Of a stretch of 64,000 nucleotides of DNA, positions 34,007 through 45,106 are shown piece by piece. Position 1 is the first letter of the stretch. Each line of letters starts with the position of its first letter. The notes below the pieces were generated by a model that was given only the letters and a program-made list of their open reading frames with translations, did no database searches and was not told the origin of the DNA. A program made the translations under genes and the position numbers. Source of the DNA: Desmodesmus armatus (lineage: Eukaryota; Chlorophyta; Chlorophyceae; Sphaeropleales; Scenedesmaceae); contig VIIQ02000087.1 in the NCBI GenBank assembly GCA_007449985.2, positions 62,001 through 126,000 on the forward strand. Direction: 5' to 3'.

Positions 34007-36602
34007 GTGCATGCGCAGATGCCGGCAAAGGGTGCCGTTCAAAAGAAGAGGGCGTACAATTCCGTTCTTAGAACCCTGCAGCAGCAGGTGGAGCACCTGT
34101 CAGTGCAGTTTGAAGAAGAGCAGCAGCAGTTCCTTTCGACCCACGATGCTCAAATGGTCAGTGGTGTCCCTCAGGCGCAGCTTATGTGCATGTGTGCTGA
34201 TGTCAGTGAGAGTAGCAACATGCGAATGCCACCCTATGTAGCAGTGTGCTGCAACAAGCCATGGGGCACTGCTGTCTTCACTGTGCCTGCAGTTACTGGC
34301 AGAGGCAATCCTGCAGCACAGGGTGATGTACAAATTCCTGCAGCCCATGCAGAACAGTCAGGTGCTGCAGCAGGCTGCCAGCGACAGCCTGCCGGTTGTG
34401 GACACAAGTTGGGCACGTATTCTGCAGCTGGCACAAGCAAGCAGTCCCTTCTTGCGGTGCGCACTTGAGGTATGTCACGCAGCTGGCATTTCCTGCCTCG
34501 TGCATGACTCATATGTGGGGCTCAGCAGGCATCCAAAATGACGCAGAAGCATTGCACAAGCAGAAGTATAGCGTACATCAGCACACAGCAAGAACCAAGC
34601 AGCTACACTGCAGACAGACTGCCTGACAAGGGCAGCAGTTTGAGTCCACGCATCGCAACAAGAGTGCTCGATGGAGAGCAGGTGCGGGTCAATCGCCAGA
34701 GCGAAAACATGCTGTGCTGCGCTGTGCTGCCCACACTGCAGGCCACCCCAGAAGAAGTGAAGAGACTGACAGAGACGGCGCCAGCTGAAATACAGCAGAT
34801 AATCACGTAAGTGCATGGCCTCGCATGCCTGCTAGTCTCCATGCAATGTGTGTGGCGCAAGGCCGTCAGCAAAGGGAGTCATGAGTGGGGCATGGTCGAA
34901 TTAGGGCCACTTGCTTGCTATTGCCGGCAGCGATGGGGCTGATACAAAAACCACCAAGGTGTGCAACGCTCTGCTTGGCTTGCAGTTAGAGAGTCCTGCA
35001 CCAGCTCTTTCGTGCAAGCCGTGTTGCAACAAAGTGTGACATGTTGACGCGCAGCTTGTGTAGGAACATGCAACATGCTCAGGTGGCCATGTCATGCCAT
35101 GCCCTGCCGTGCAACCTCCATCTCATGCCGCAGGACTAAGATGAATCAGGCAATGCTGCTGCTGGAGTTGCTGTCACCCGACCGCTACCCAGAGGGCCTA
35201 ATCAGTAAGCAGCCGCCAGTGACAGTGGCAGCAGGAGTGCAAGCTACCACAGGCAGCAGTGACTTCTGCTCAGCACAAGACCTGGAGCAGGCAGCAGCAG
35301 AGGTGCGGGTGGTGTCAGTGTCAGGCACATGGTTCCTGTGGTACTCAAACATGACATCCCTGTGGTCCTCACTCAAACATGACATCGTTCCTGCAGCCAT
35401 GGCAAACTACTATGACGTATTAGGATTGAGATTACGTTTGCATGCTATCCTAGCTATGTTTGTGCTTGTGTAGTAGCTTTGCTGGCATGACATGTCCCTA
35501 TCTGTCTAAGACGCACGCACGCATGCATGAGTCTGACTAGGTCCTACTTGTGTAAGCTCCTGCTGTCGTGTCCTGCCTGTTCAACACCTTGCAGCCTACA
35601 TACCGCCAAACCAGTTACTGTTGCAAATGCCATCCTTCCACACAGCATGCCTACTGTGCTGAGCAGTCACGCACCATGCCCCTGCTGCGGTTGCCTGCTG
35701 CAGCTGCTGGCGCGCCTGCAGGAGTTCCGTGGGCTCATGGAGGAAATCACCCAGACCGCCAGCCTTCTCACCCTGCACTCTCATCAGACACTGCTAGCAG
35801 CCGCAGCCACACAGATCTCAACAGGGCAGGCCAGCACGCCACCGAGCAGCCACTACGCATGCGCAGTGCGCAGGCTGCGCCTGACGTCCCGCCAAGTGCA
35901 GCACTTCCGGGTGATGCTGCATCAGTTTAACCGCGTCACGCAGCAGCAGGAACAGGCTGGGCGGCAGCTTGTGGGGTTGTCGGAGGACAGCTTCAGCCTG
36001 CAGACAAGCCTCTCAGGTGCCCAGCACGCAGTCAAGTCGGTCGAGCGGGTCGGCTGGCAAGCCACAGGGTGACAGTCAGGGCTCTGCAGTGCAGCTGCAG
36101 GAAAGTGGGGAGGCACAGCAGCACCCAGCGGCAGGTGCAGCTAGTGCTGCAGCAGCAGCGGGTGAGGCTCTACCGGAAAATGTTCCGTTGGAAGAGCTGC
36201 TGGATCGGCACCTCCGCGACAAACTAGAATTCTTGTCGGTGAGTGCTGTGGTTGCAGCTGCCAACAACCCGCATGGGTGGCGGGAGTCCAAAATAGAATT
36301 GCTGCTGTCTAATGCTGGCTTCGATGCTTGAATCGATAGCAAGAGTCCATTGCCTGTCAGAGAGACGCCAGTCAGTGCTTGCCTGAAAGTCTGCCCATCA
36401 CTTGCCGTATATGTAGCCCAATCATGTTGACTGACCTGCGCCCCGTCTGTGGCTGTTGCCTTGTCTGCTGTGCTAGTTGATGTCTGCTTGGGCCCTCAAC
36501 ACACTTACCCCCATGCAGGTGGGTGAATCATCGTCGCCTGTTACCCTTTCTTCGGGTACAGCACAGCCTTGTCGAACTGTCAGCATTCCTGCAGCCCTGT
36601 GA
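34007..36602 (+). CDS. Protein of unknown function with N-terminal leucine-heptad coil
   Basis: Seven exons are proposed: 34,007–34,156, 34,293–34,469, 34,742–34,806, 35,134–35,302, 35,704–36,016, 36,090–36,238 and 36,519–36,602. They sum to 1,107 nt (368 aa) with every junction in phase, which supports a real gene. The N-terminus (KKRAYNSVLRTLQQQVEHLS then QFEEEQQQF) looks like a basic patch followed by a short coiled coil. Later segments are helical and Q/L-rich (LLARLQEFRGLMEEITQ; VQHFRVMLHQFNRVTQQQEQ). I do not recognise the family. A bZIP-like or spindle/centrosome coiled-coil protein is conceivable, but neither is supported by a diagnostic motif. The exon 1 donor is GTCAGT, and the start could lie further upstream. 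Confidence 0.55.
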
Positions 36603-36619
36603 CGAGCCGCGCGGCTATA

Positions 36620-37093
36620 TCAACGCCGGGTGCTGCGCGGCAGCAGCGCAGGCGGCAGCAGTGGCAGCTGAGTCGGCTATTTGGACACACACCCCTTCAT
36701 GGAGCAGCGATGTGCGGCACTGGAGGCCCAGCTGCAGTGGCTTTACAGGAGGCTGCACATCCAATGCAAATGTGATGCGGCGCAGGGTGCTGCGCGGCAG
36801 CAGCGCAGGCGGCAGCAGTGGCAGCTGAGGTCGGCTATTTGGACACCCACCCTTTCATGGAGCAGCGATGTGCGGCACTGGAGGCCCAGCTGCAGTGGGC
36901 TTTACAGGAGGCTGCACATCCATGCAAATGTGATGCGGCGTAGGGTGCTGCGCGGCAGCAGGGCAGGCGGCAGCCGTGGCAGCTGAGGTCGGCTATTTGG
37001 ACTCACACCCTTTCATGGAGCAGCGATGTGCGGCACTAGAGGCCCAGCTGCAGTGGGCTTTACAGGAGGCTGCACATCCAATGCAAATGTGAC
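36620..37093 (+). repeat. 158-bp tandem repeat, three copies
   Basis: Units begin near 36,628, 36,785 and 36,943 with GGGTGCTGCGCGGCAGCAG. They contain TTTCATGGAGCAGCGATGTG and end GGCTGCACATCCA(A)TGCAAATG. In one frame each unit reads AAEVGYLDTHPFMEQRCAALE followed by a short coil. Small indels break the frame between units. The array starts about 20 bases after the stop of the preceding gene. Confidence 0.85.
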
Positions 37094-40000
37094 GGGAGGG
37101 AGCAACACTGCCGATCGCGCCCCACCAACATCATGGTCTGACTCCTGCAGGAGGGCCCTGCAGCGTAGGTAGCTAGCACATGTGCAGTGCGTGCTGGCCC
37201 TTGACCTGGGTACTACACAGCTCACCATGCCACCCTCCGTGCATGCGGCATGCAGGAGCACATGAGGGGCAAGCCGCGGCACAGAGGCGGCCCGCAAAAA
37301 CAGAGCTGCGGGTGGCTTTGCCTCTCATTGGCCGTCTGCGCTGCTCTGTGATATGACGGCATAGCTACCTGCACCGTCCTGGCAATGCGGTGGTGAAACC
37401 TTTGGGTAACCCGGATCGATTTACTGGGCACCTCCCAGCGCATTGGAGAGGCGCTGATGCAATCATGTGGCGGTCTGCGCTGCATTTGTGAGAGTCCTGC
37501 CCTGCCGTGTGGAGGTCATGTTTACATGTTGGGTGAGACGGTTGTTTTTCTCTGACTTGTCAATTCTGAAGGGGCTGAGTGCTGTCCTGGTGGGCTGTCT
37601 ACCCACAGCACAGGCATGGCCTTGCTTGTGGCCCACAACATACGGTATGTTCTGTGAGGGGTGGCCAAGAAAACTGTTCTTGGTCAACCACTCACAGTGA
37701 AGAGATCTGTTTTGTGTTACTGGGGTATGAACATGCTACTTCCTGCATCGCTGACTGGTCGTCCGTAGCTTCCCTTGATGGCCTACTCGACATTGATCCT
37801 GTAGGCTGGATCTGCGGGCACAAATGCCCTTGGCTGTTGTCGTATACCACTACACATGAGGTTGGTTAAATGTACAGTCTGCTAATTGTGTGCAGTGTGT
37901 CACAGTGGGGGAAGGCAGCTGCCCCTCCTCATGTGCCCTTTGTCTGGCAATGGTGAAGCTTGTAGCTGTGTGGTGTGTTGGCGTTGACGCATACTTGGCA
38001 GCTGCATGACAGCTACCGCCTCTACCCTACTTCTATTGCAAGCAGTGCCCGTGCAGGCTACTCGGCTGCTGAGCAAGATGCTCCAGGGGGGACTGCAGGT
38101 TGCAGGTCGCAACCTGCATGCCGTCAGTGTCTAGTCGTGGCTACCGGTTGCTGTCTCCACTTTGTTTGGCCATTGTGAATGTGCTGGGGCGCCCAGCGCT
38201 CATTGCCAGGTGTGCTGATGAAGTGCATGTGTGGCTGGCTGGGTGGGTGGGCCAGGGGTCTGCATGCCTGCAGCCCTCTTTCCCTCAAGGCAGCCGCAGC
38301 TGCGTGTTGCTTCCACGTGGCACCACTGCTGCAGACTTGGTAGTGTCGGTCACTCGGTTGACGGCATCTGGCGCTGCCGCAGAAAGCGCTGATCGTAGGT
38401 GCAGAAGGCTGGAACTCAGTGAGCACCATTATCGAGTCAATTTATATATGCCTGTTGGCTTGCTGGAAGATGCTTGCAGTAGTTGTAGTCGCTTCATGTG
38501 CATCCGTACATCCTGGGCATGCCTTGGTGGTCACAGCTGTTTGTTGTAGTGCCTCAAGGCAGTATGGTAGGCAGATGGTATGCCACATCTCTGGTGTTCT
38601 GCGAAGGTGGAAAGAACCACGGAGGCAAGTGAAGTCAGGGGGTTCTTTTACTGTGCACATGCTGATGTGCCGTCAACCCAGCTGCACTGTTGGCTGTGGG
38701 TTCAACGCAAGTGCCTGTCTGCAAAGTCAACATGTTGGTAAATTGGTTGCACGCAGCAGGCAACTTCTTCCATGTCTTGAGCATGTCGTGCCCTCGCGGG
38801 CTCGCACCTTGGTGCCCATCACTGGGAAGTGGCACCTGGCCTTTGAACGGGGTTGATGGGCGTTGCTGCTGTTTGTGACACAGGTTTGGGGGGTGAGTAC
38901 ACATGGTCTGATGGTGCATTGCAGTACTGCGGCTCACCTGAGGCACCAACTGCGTGCTGCTCTTTGTGCTTGTTGGTGTCAGGGTTTGTTTCTGGGCTCT
39001 GAAGATCCTGCCTTGGCTGCTATTTTTGACTGTACACTTCATGTCTTGGTCATGCGCCAGAAGAGTTGGTGGGTGGGTCATCCTCTGTACGTGCTTGCTT
39101 GATTTTGCACGTTGTCTCAACCCTTCCTGGTGGTGTGCTCCTTGTGACCCTTCGTCATGTGTCGGGGACTGTTCAATCCAGCTTGCAGACTGTTTATCAG
39201 GGACGGTGGGGTTGTGTTGTCTGTCTGCAAAATTTCTCCGTGTCTTTGACTGCGGCACCATTCTCATGCAGGGTGCCTCAGACAGTGACGTCTTGCCTGG
39301 TTCCACTAGCACAAGCCGCTGGCTGATTCGTTGGTTACTCAGCACGTTCGAGTACGTAGTCTGTACTGTTGCCCTGTAGTTGGCTGACCGGTCCTTATCA
39401 GAGCAACATCATGATGTTGCCTGCTTGTTGAATGATCCAGGTATGATTGCCATATCACGGACAGGCTGGCAGCTGTGGGTATGGTAGCTTGCAGCACTGG
39501 GGTTTTGGTGGCCGCTGGTGGCACCCTGTGGACGCATGCGGGAGGATCCTCAGTTGCAACCGTGTGGGCTTGCATGTGGACACGTGGGTCTGGAGGAAGG
39601 AAGGCTGCACACCCTGTGGGCACGGTGTCAAAGTGCGTCAGTGTTCACTGTCTGGTTGTGGGGCCTGCTGTGGCCCACTTCGATGTCATGCCCATCACTG
39701 TGCAGTGTTTGTTTGTGATGGGACAGGGGGTACCTGCCAGCCAATGCATGCAAGGGCAAGCTGGGAACCGTGGGGTCCACCACAAACCCAAGAGGGGGAA
39801 GAAGTGGGTTGTGATAGAGGATACGTGCTTGACATGCATGCACTGCCCAGGGCAAGGTTGAATCCTATCCACTGGAAGATACTGTCTATTGGGGGTTGAG
39901 GCTGCACTGTGGGGGTCCAGTTAGCGCAGATATGGAACAGTCGCCTGTCTGGATCACAGCTTGACTTGGTGGTGGGTGCATGAGGGCACCTGGAAGCCAG

Positions 40001-41140
40001 GGCAGGCAGTTGAAAGATTTGATGCCTGCACGTTTGCGGGGTGATGGGGACATTGGAGCCTGATTGTTTGACATTGTGCCCTGGCACATGGCTTGAGGTT
40101 TCAACAGTGGCTTGGGGTTGCAAGGTGTAAAACGGCCATGGCCATGGGTCCCAAAGTTTACAACTAGACCGCAGCCCAAGGCTGGAGCCTCCAACAGCCC
40201 ATCTGTCCCATGCACTCATTTCAGCTACCATACATGTACATGCCTCAGCCTGCGCCTCACTGTCCACAACCTCAAGGCACACACGCCCACTGCGATTGCC
40301 GGCAAGCAACTCCAAGCGAGTCCAAAGAGAGCACTGATCGCAGCAGAGAGACCGCCCGACTTCTGAAGATCCCTGACGCATTGTCCCTCCCAAATTTCGA
40401 GATGCTGGTATGGCAAAGCCAGCAGGTGCAGCTGGCCACACAGGGCGACAAGGGATGTGTAATGCCTCCACATAGCCACTGCTCACATACACAGCCGCAG
40501 CCTGCCAATCAAAAAAAGACACGCAACCATACCTTAGCCGTCCACGCCAGCTGTGTGTACGCACATACCTGGCCGGCACTCCAGCAGTGACAAGATCTGC
40601 AACGACCGACAAAAGGAAATACAAGCATGCAGTGCACGCACACCAGAGTGGCACGAGCCATCTGGGCTTGTGCTCGCGCTGTATGCGCAACCGCCAGGGC
40701 CCTACTCCACTCACACAGGCGCATTGTGTTGTTGGGTGCGGCCTGGGACAAGCGTGCTGGGGGAACCTGTTGCCTGGTGCCATCCCTCGCTGCAAGCCTG
40801 CCAGTTGAGACTCCGTTGATGATACAAGAGATAACAGCACAATGTGAAGCCACACTGCGTGGGACAATGAAGGAAACATGCCTAGTGCTCTTAAGCAGCC
40901 AACGCCCCAGCTGCACCCCTCATAGGTGTTTTGTTCTTCTGCCTAGCAATACCATCTTCAAGTCGAGCAACTGCACCGGCCTGAGCAGCATTCACCAATA
41001 GCTCACAGGTAGCAGCACCCACGCACTCACGCTCAACAGAAGCAAAGCGTACGCTCAACGGACGCAAAGCCAAAGCAAGCACGGCACATGCTGATAAGGC
41101 TGCACTTGTGGAAGCAGGGGGATGTGCCCAAAAGTTGAGG
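37094..41140. other. About 4 kb without a supported gene
   Basis: The plus strand is rich in GT and TGG words from 37,500 to 39,900. A 394-codon minus-strand frame spans 39,695–40,879 but shows no domain, splice structure or codon pattern like the confirmed genes here. The region could hide a non-conserved gene or long UTRs; nothing in it can be named. Confidence 0.35.
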
Positions 41141-41278
41141 CCGCAAGCCGCAAGCAGCGCTGCCTGCACACATGCAGCGAAACCCCACCCTTGCAAAGGG
41201 AAACAAAGCCCGCAAGCCGCAAGCTGCACTGCCTGCACATATGCAGCGAAATCCCAACCTTGCAGAGGGAAACAAACA
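41141..41278. repeat. 69-bp tandem repeat, two copies
   Basis: CCGCAAGCCGCAAGC.GC.CTGCCTGCACA.ATGCAGCGAAA, then CC.ACC.TTGCA.AGGGAAACAAA, occurs at 41,141 and 41,210. It lies downstream of the TFIIA gene. Confidence 0.85.
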
Positions 41279-41695
41279 ACAAATAATGACGTACAAACAT
41301 GCCAAAAGCAGCCCGGCCCGCTGCAAACCTGCGCACGCTCCTCGCAAGGCGCTCTCGAGCATCAGGAAAGAGAGCATCAGGAAAGAAAACACTGGGCACC
41401 AACCCCGCATCGTACTGCGCCACTCACGACCACCTGCCCCAAGACCACTTTGACAATTTGCACGAGCTCCCACCGGCTGCCGCCACACAAAGCATGCATG
41501 CCATCCTGCCAGGGCAAGCCTCAAAGACCTGTGCACACGCCTGCTGCTGGAGGTAACCTGCTGCCTGCCGAAACAAACCACATCCTGGCGGATGCCCCTC
41601 ACGCTGCACAGCCTTCAAAAATTGAAGGACAACAGGCAGTGCAATTTGTACTCAGATTTCCAGGGGGTTTTGAAAACCCTGAAAACCCTGATCCC

Positions 41696-44572
41696 TCAGA
41701 ATGTGAAGTCTGTGCTGCCCTTGTTGAACATGTACTCCTTGCCGTTGATGAGGAAGACCCCGTAGCGCAGGTTGCAGCGCCAGCGGTTCTTGGCGCGGTG
41801 CACCTTCTCATACAGCGCAAAACCCACATCACCCGTCTCCTCCTTGTCAGCCTGCATGAGGTGCAGCAAATGGGTGCAGTACACACGCCCCCGTCCAGTC
41901 AGCGTGCAGTCTGCAAACCGTGCATACAATCAGTCAACTCTGCAACTCAAAACAGCAGCTTGGCTCACACCTCGAGCAGGAATTATGCGCACGCACGGTT
42001 CAGGCCACAACAGGGTTCCTGCCGCTCCCATATCCCATTTAGTCCCAACAGGATCCCACACACGTCTGAAAGCTGGTGCAGTGAGCATGTCGACGGAGGC
42101 TCATCAAGCAACACCCCATGTATCTCCCCCAGCCCACCTCTTCCAGGTCATCCAGCTCTGCTGTGAACTTGGCCAGCTCCTGTTCGTCCTGTGAACCCGA
42201 CTCCTCCTCACCATCGTCCTCCTCGCCATCATCACCAGCACCAGCATCATCATCACCACCTGATCAGCACCACGGCACAACACAACACAACAGTGACAAT
42301 AAGACACCACACGACCGCAGCAGCGACAATGTGAGCGGCGTCAGCTGCAAAACAGGAAGCTGAGGGCCCTAACGAATACCTTGCATAGCTCAACTGGGTG
42401 CCTGACACCACAGCATCACACGACAGCTGGTTGAGCGCAGCGGTTCAGCATGGTATGTCTTGGCTAGGGTTGAGGGTTCAGCTATGGAAAGTCCCGCACA
42501 CAAGCCACCACACAGCAGTGACGTTGAGAGTGGCGCCAGCTGCAAAACATGAGGCTGAGGGCCTGACGAAGACCTGGCAGAGCTAAAGTGGGTGCCTGCA
42601 GATACCACTGACACTGGGGCTTCCAGGCCCGCAGGGGTTCCCTGACTAGACACAGCCAAACTGTCTGTGTACACACACGTGGAATTTTTTTTGAGCATGC
42701 CTGTGTGTGGTCCATTGGGATTTTTGATGACTGCAACTTGTGGTTTACCCCCCTACCCATATCTTTACACACGCGCACCTTCATAGTCTCCCACAAAATC
42801 CTCCTCCTCCTCTTCATCATCCCCATTGCCGTCAACCTGAGGAATGCGTGTGCCGTGCCGGCGCCTGCGGGCTTCCCCCGTCCGCCTGCAGCACCACCAC
42901 CTACACAATCTGCTGCCGCCCCTGCTGCACCAGCTGCTGCCGGCAGAGCAGCCACATCTGCCGCCACGGCTGCCTGTCCTGCAGCTGCTGCAGGCACGCT
43001 CATGCTGCTGCTGCTGGCACCTGCGTTGCGGTCGAAGATGGCTGCAATGCGACTAGGAAGCATGGCGCGAAGCTGGTCTGGCTGCATGCCTGCTGCAGCA
43101 GCCACCTCTGCCACACTCGGGGGCAGGTCTGCACTGCCATCACCCTGAGGGATGCGCTGCTGCTGCTGCTGCTGCTGCTGCTTCACCACCCCCTGCTGCT
43201 GCAGGAGCTGCAAGTTGGCCGGCATCCCACCCGGCAGCCCTGCAGGCAGCCCCTGCTGCATCCGTTGCAACGCCTGCTGCTGCTGCTGCTGCTGCTGCTG
43301 AATGGCCTGCTGCTGCATGAGGTGCTGCTGGAGGTGCTGGTGTTGCTGTTGCTGCTGGGCGGCAAGCACCTGTGGTGGCAAGCCAGGGGCACGCAGGTTT
43401 TGCAGGTTCTGCAGCTGCTGTCCTGCAGGTAGGCCCTGGTTCAGCGGGCGCATGCCAGCGCCAACTTGCGGCTGTCCAGGAATGCCGCCAGCCCCTGCCT
43501 GCACCTGCAGCTGGGCACTGTGCTGTAAGGCCTGGAGCTGTGCTTGCAAGGCCCCCTGCCGCTGTGCAGGAGGCAGGTGCTGCACCATTTGCAAGGCTAT
43601 CTGGATCAAAGCCTGTTGATGCTGGGCATTTGTGATGCCACCAGCACCCATACCCCGACCCATGGGCATCTGCTGGTGTGCTGGCCGCATGCCGCCTGGG
43701 CCCCCAGGTGCTGCCTGTCCTGCAGGACGCATCTGCATGTGCATGGGGCCGCCCTTCATGGGCATGTTCATGCCAGAGGGCCCGGCCCCTGCTGCTGCAG
43801 CGGCTGCCTCCTGGCGGTTGTTGGGGGCTAAGCCGTCGTAGGGGCGTTTGCGGGAGAGGTCCTCGTCCCTGTATACATGCCAGCACGGAAATGCGCGTGC
43901 TGAGGCCTGGGCGCTGATGCAAGGATACCCACTGGGTTTCCATTCGGGATGTGGTGCATTGCCTATGCAGATCACAGCTACCACGAGTGCTGGCATGCAT
44001 GCATGGTGTGAGTATGTGCATTGTGCTTGAGGGATTTTTGCTGACAGGCTGCGCTGACTGCAGATGCAAAGCACCAGGGTGCGCGGCACGGCTGGCCACC
44101 AACTGTTGCACAAGGACATTGCGGCAGCACCACCCGCGACTGCAAGCTGACAGGCTGGGCCTCCAAGTGCCATGCTGCTGCTAAATGTGGGACCTGAAAG
44201 AGGGCCAACCAAGCCGCTACATCTATCCTCTGTAGTCTGCACGCACACTCATACCAGCACCTACCTTTTGATGCCTACAGCAGCAGAGTCTGGCTGGGCC
44301 TGTGGCTCTGGGTCACTGATGACGCCCTTCTCCGTCAGCTTCTGCGCCCACCTCTGACGTATGGTTTGCAGGACGCTCCTGTGAGGGCATAACAACCAGC
44401 AGCATGAGCATGGGAAGGCTGTGCCTGGCAGACGCAGAACAGCAAGCAAAGAAACAGCAGCTCACTCGTCAACTGACTCCTGCAGGAATCCAGGCTTCAT
44501 CTTGACCACCACATCGTCTATGATGTGGTGGTATATCTGCCGCAGGTCCTGCGGCTGTTGGGAGGAGCCCAT
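41696..44572 (-). CDS. TFIIA-L: Transcription initiation factor IIA large (alpha/beta) subunit
   Basis: Exons on the minus strand: 44,572–44,466, 44,378–44,265, 43,868–42,779, 42,259–42,138 and 41,851–41,696. The conserved N-terminal helical domain is split over exons 1–2 (QIYHHIIDDVVVKMKPGFLQ; SVLQTIRQRWAQKLTEKGV). The conserved C-terminal beta-barrel is exon 5 (VGFALYEKVHRAKNRWRCNL ... YGVFLINGKEYMFNKG). Between them lies the expected long Q-rich linker encoded by CAG repeats and an acidic stretch (VDGNGDDEEEEEDF; QDEQELAKFTAELDDLEE). TFIIA binds TBP on the TATA box in the nucleus. A frame change is needed between about 42,895 and 42,827: either a 68-nt intron (GTAGGT...TCCTCAG, which restores all phases and gives 506 aa) or one missing base. 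It diverges from BRE1 over a short shared promoter. Confidence 0.9.
42300..42600. repeat. Direct repeat (about 196 bp apart) in TFIIA intron 3
   Basis: The segment around TCAGCTGCAAAACAGGAAGC and TGAGGGCC at 42,341–42,368 recurs as CCAGCTGCAAAACATGAGGC and TGAGGGCC at 42,537–42,563. Flanking similarity covers about 60 bases after each (GTGGGTGCCTG or TGGGTGCCTGA). Confidence 0.65.
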
Positions 44573-45106
44573 GCTGAGGGAGTTGGAGATCTGAGTGAAA
44601 TTTCAAGAGCGGCACTCTGGCACGTGGTGCAAATGTGGCAGCACACCAGCTGACATTGCTGACTGATGCAGGTGGCACAGCCTCAAGTGGTGGGCATAAG
44701 ACGTTAGTCCAAAGCAGAACCCCGGTTGCCGAAACAGCAAGGCAATTCGCTTCAGTCACAGAACCACCCCATTTTGTATCAAATGCAACAGGCTTTTATG
44801 GCGTGACGGTGGCATTGGACACACATCCATATACTGGTTTGATCTGGTGCAGCAACACACAGCCAAGAATAGCCTGTCAGCCACATGAGGGCCGCAATGT
44901 CCCCTTGGTGAAGTCAAAAAGCTGCCACCCTTCGACTGGGGCCCATCAGGGGCCCAGCAGCATCCCCAGCCCATGGGTCCCACACTGCTGCTGTGCTAGG
45001 CTGGTCGTCTCCTCCCCACACGCATTCCATCACTGGAGTGGCCCCAACGCCCATCACTGGAGTGGCCCCAACGCGCTAGCCAGCCTGGCAAGCCGGCCCC
45101 ACAGAT
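44573..45106. promoter_or_regulatory. Bidirectional promoter region, TFIIA large subunit / BRE1
   Basis: The start codons of TFIIA (minus) and BRE1 (plus) are 534 bases apart and face away from each other, so both promoters and 5' UTRs must lie here unless upstream non-coding exons exist. Just before BRE1 there is a perfect 24-bp direct repeat at 45,027–45,074. Confidence 0.6.
45027..45074 (+). repeat. Perfect 24-bp direct repeat before BRE1
   Basis: CCATCACTGGAGTGGCCCCA followed by ACGC occurs twice with no gap, 33 bases before the BRE1 ATG. A paired factor-binding site or 5' UTR element is possible. Confidence 0.9.

Noticed and set aside
39695..40879. Open frame of 394 codons on the minus strand
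   Set aside because: No domain, no splice structure and an odd composition (Trp, Cys and His rich). In sequence of this composition such a frame can arise by chance, and neighbouring strands hold similar frames.
42482..44248. Open frame of 588 codons as a stand-alone Q-rich protein
   Set aside because: It is the TFIIA linker exon read through flanking introns; the conserved ends of TFIIA lie in other exons and the acidic stretch is in another frame.
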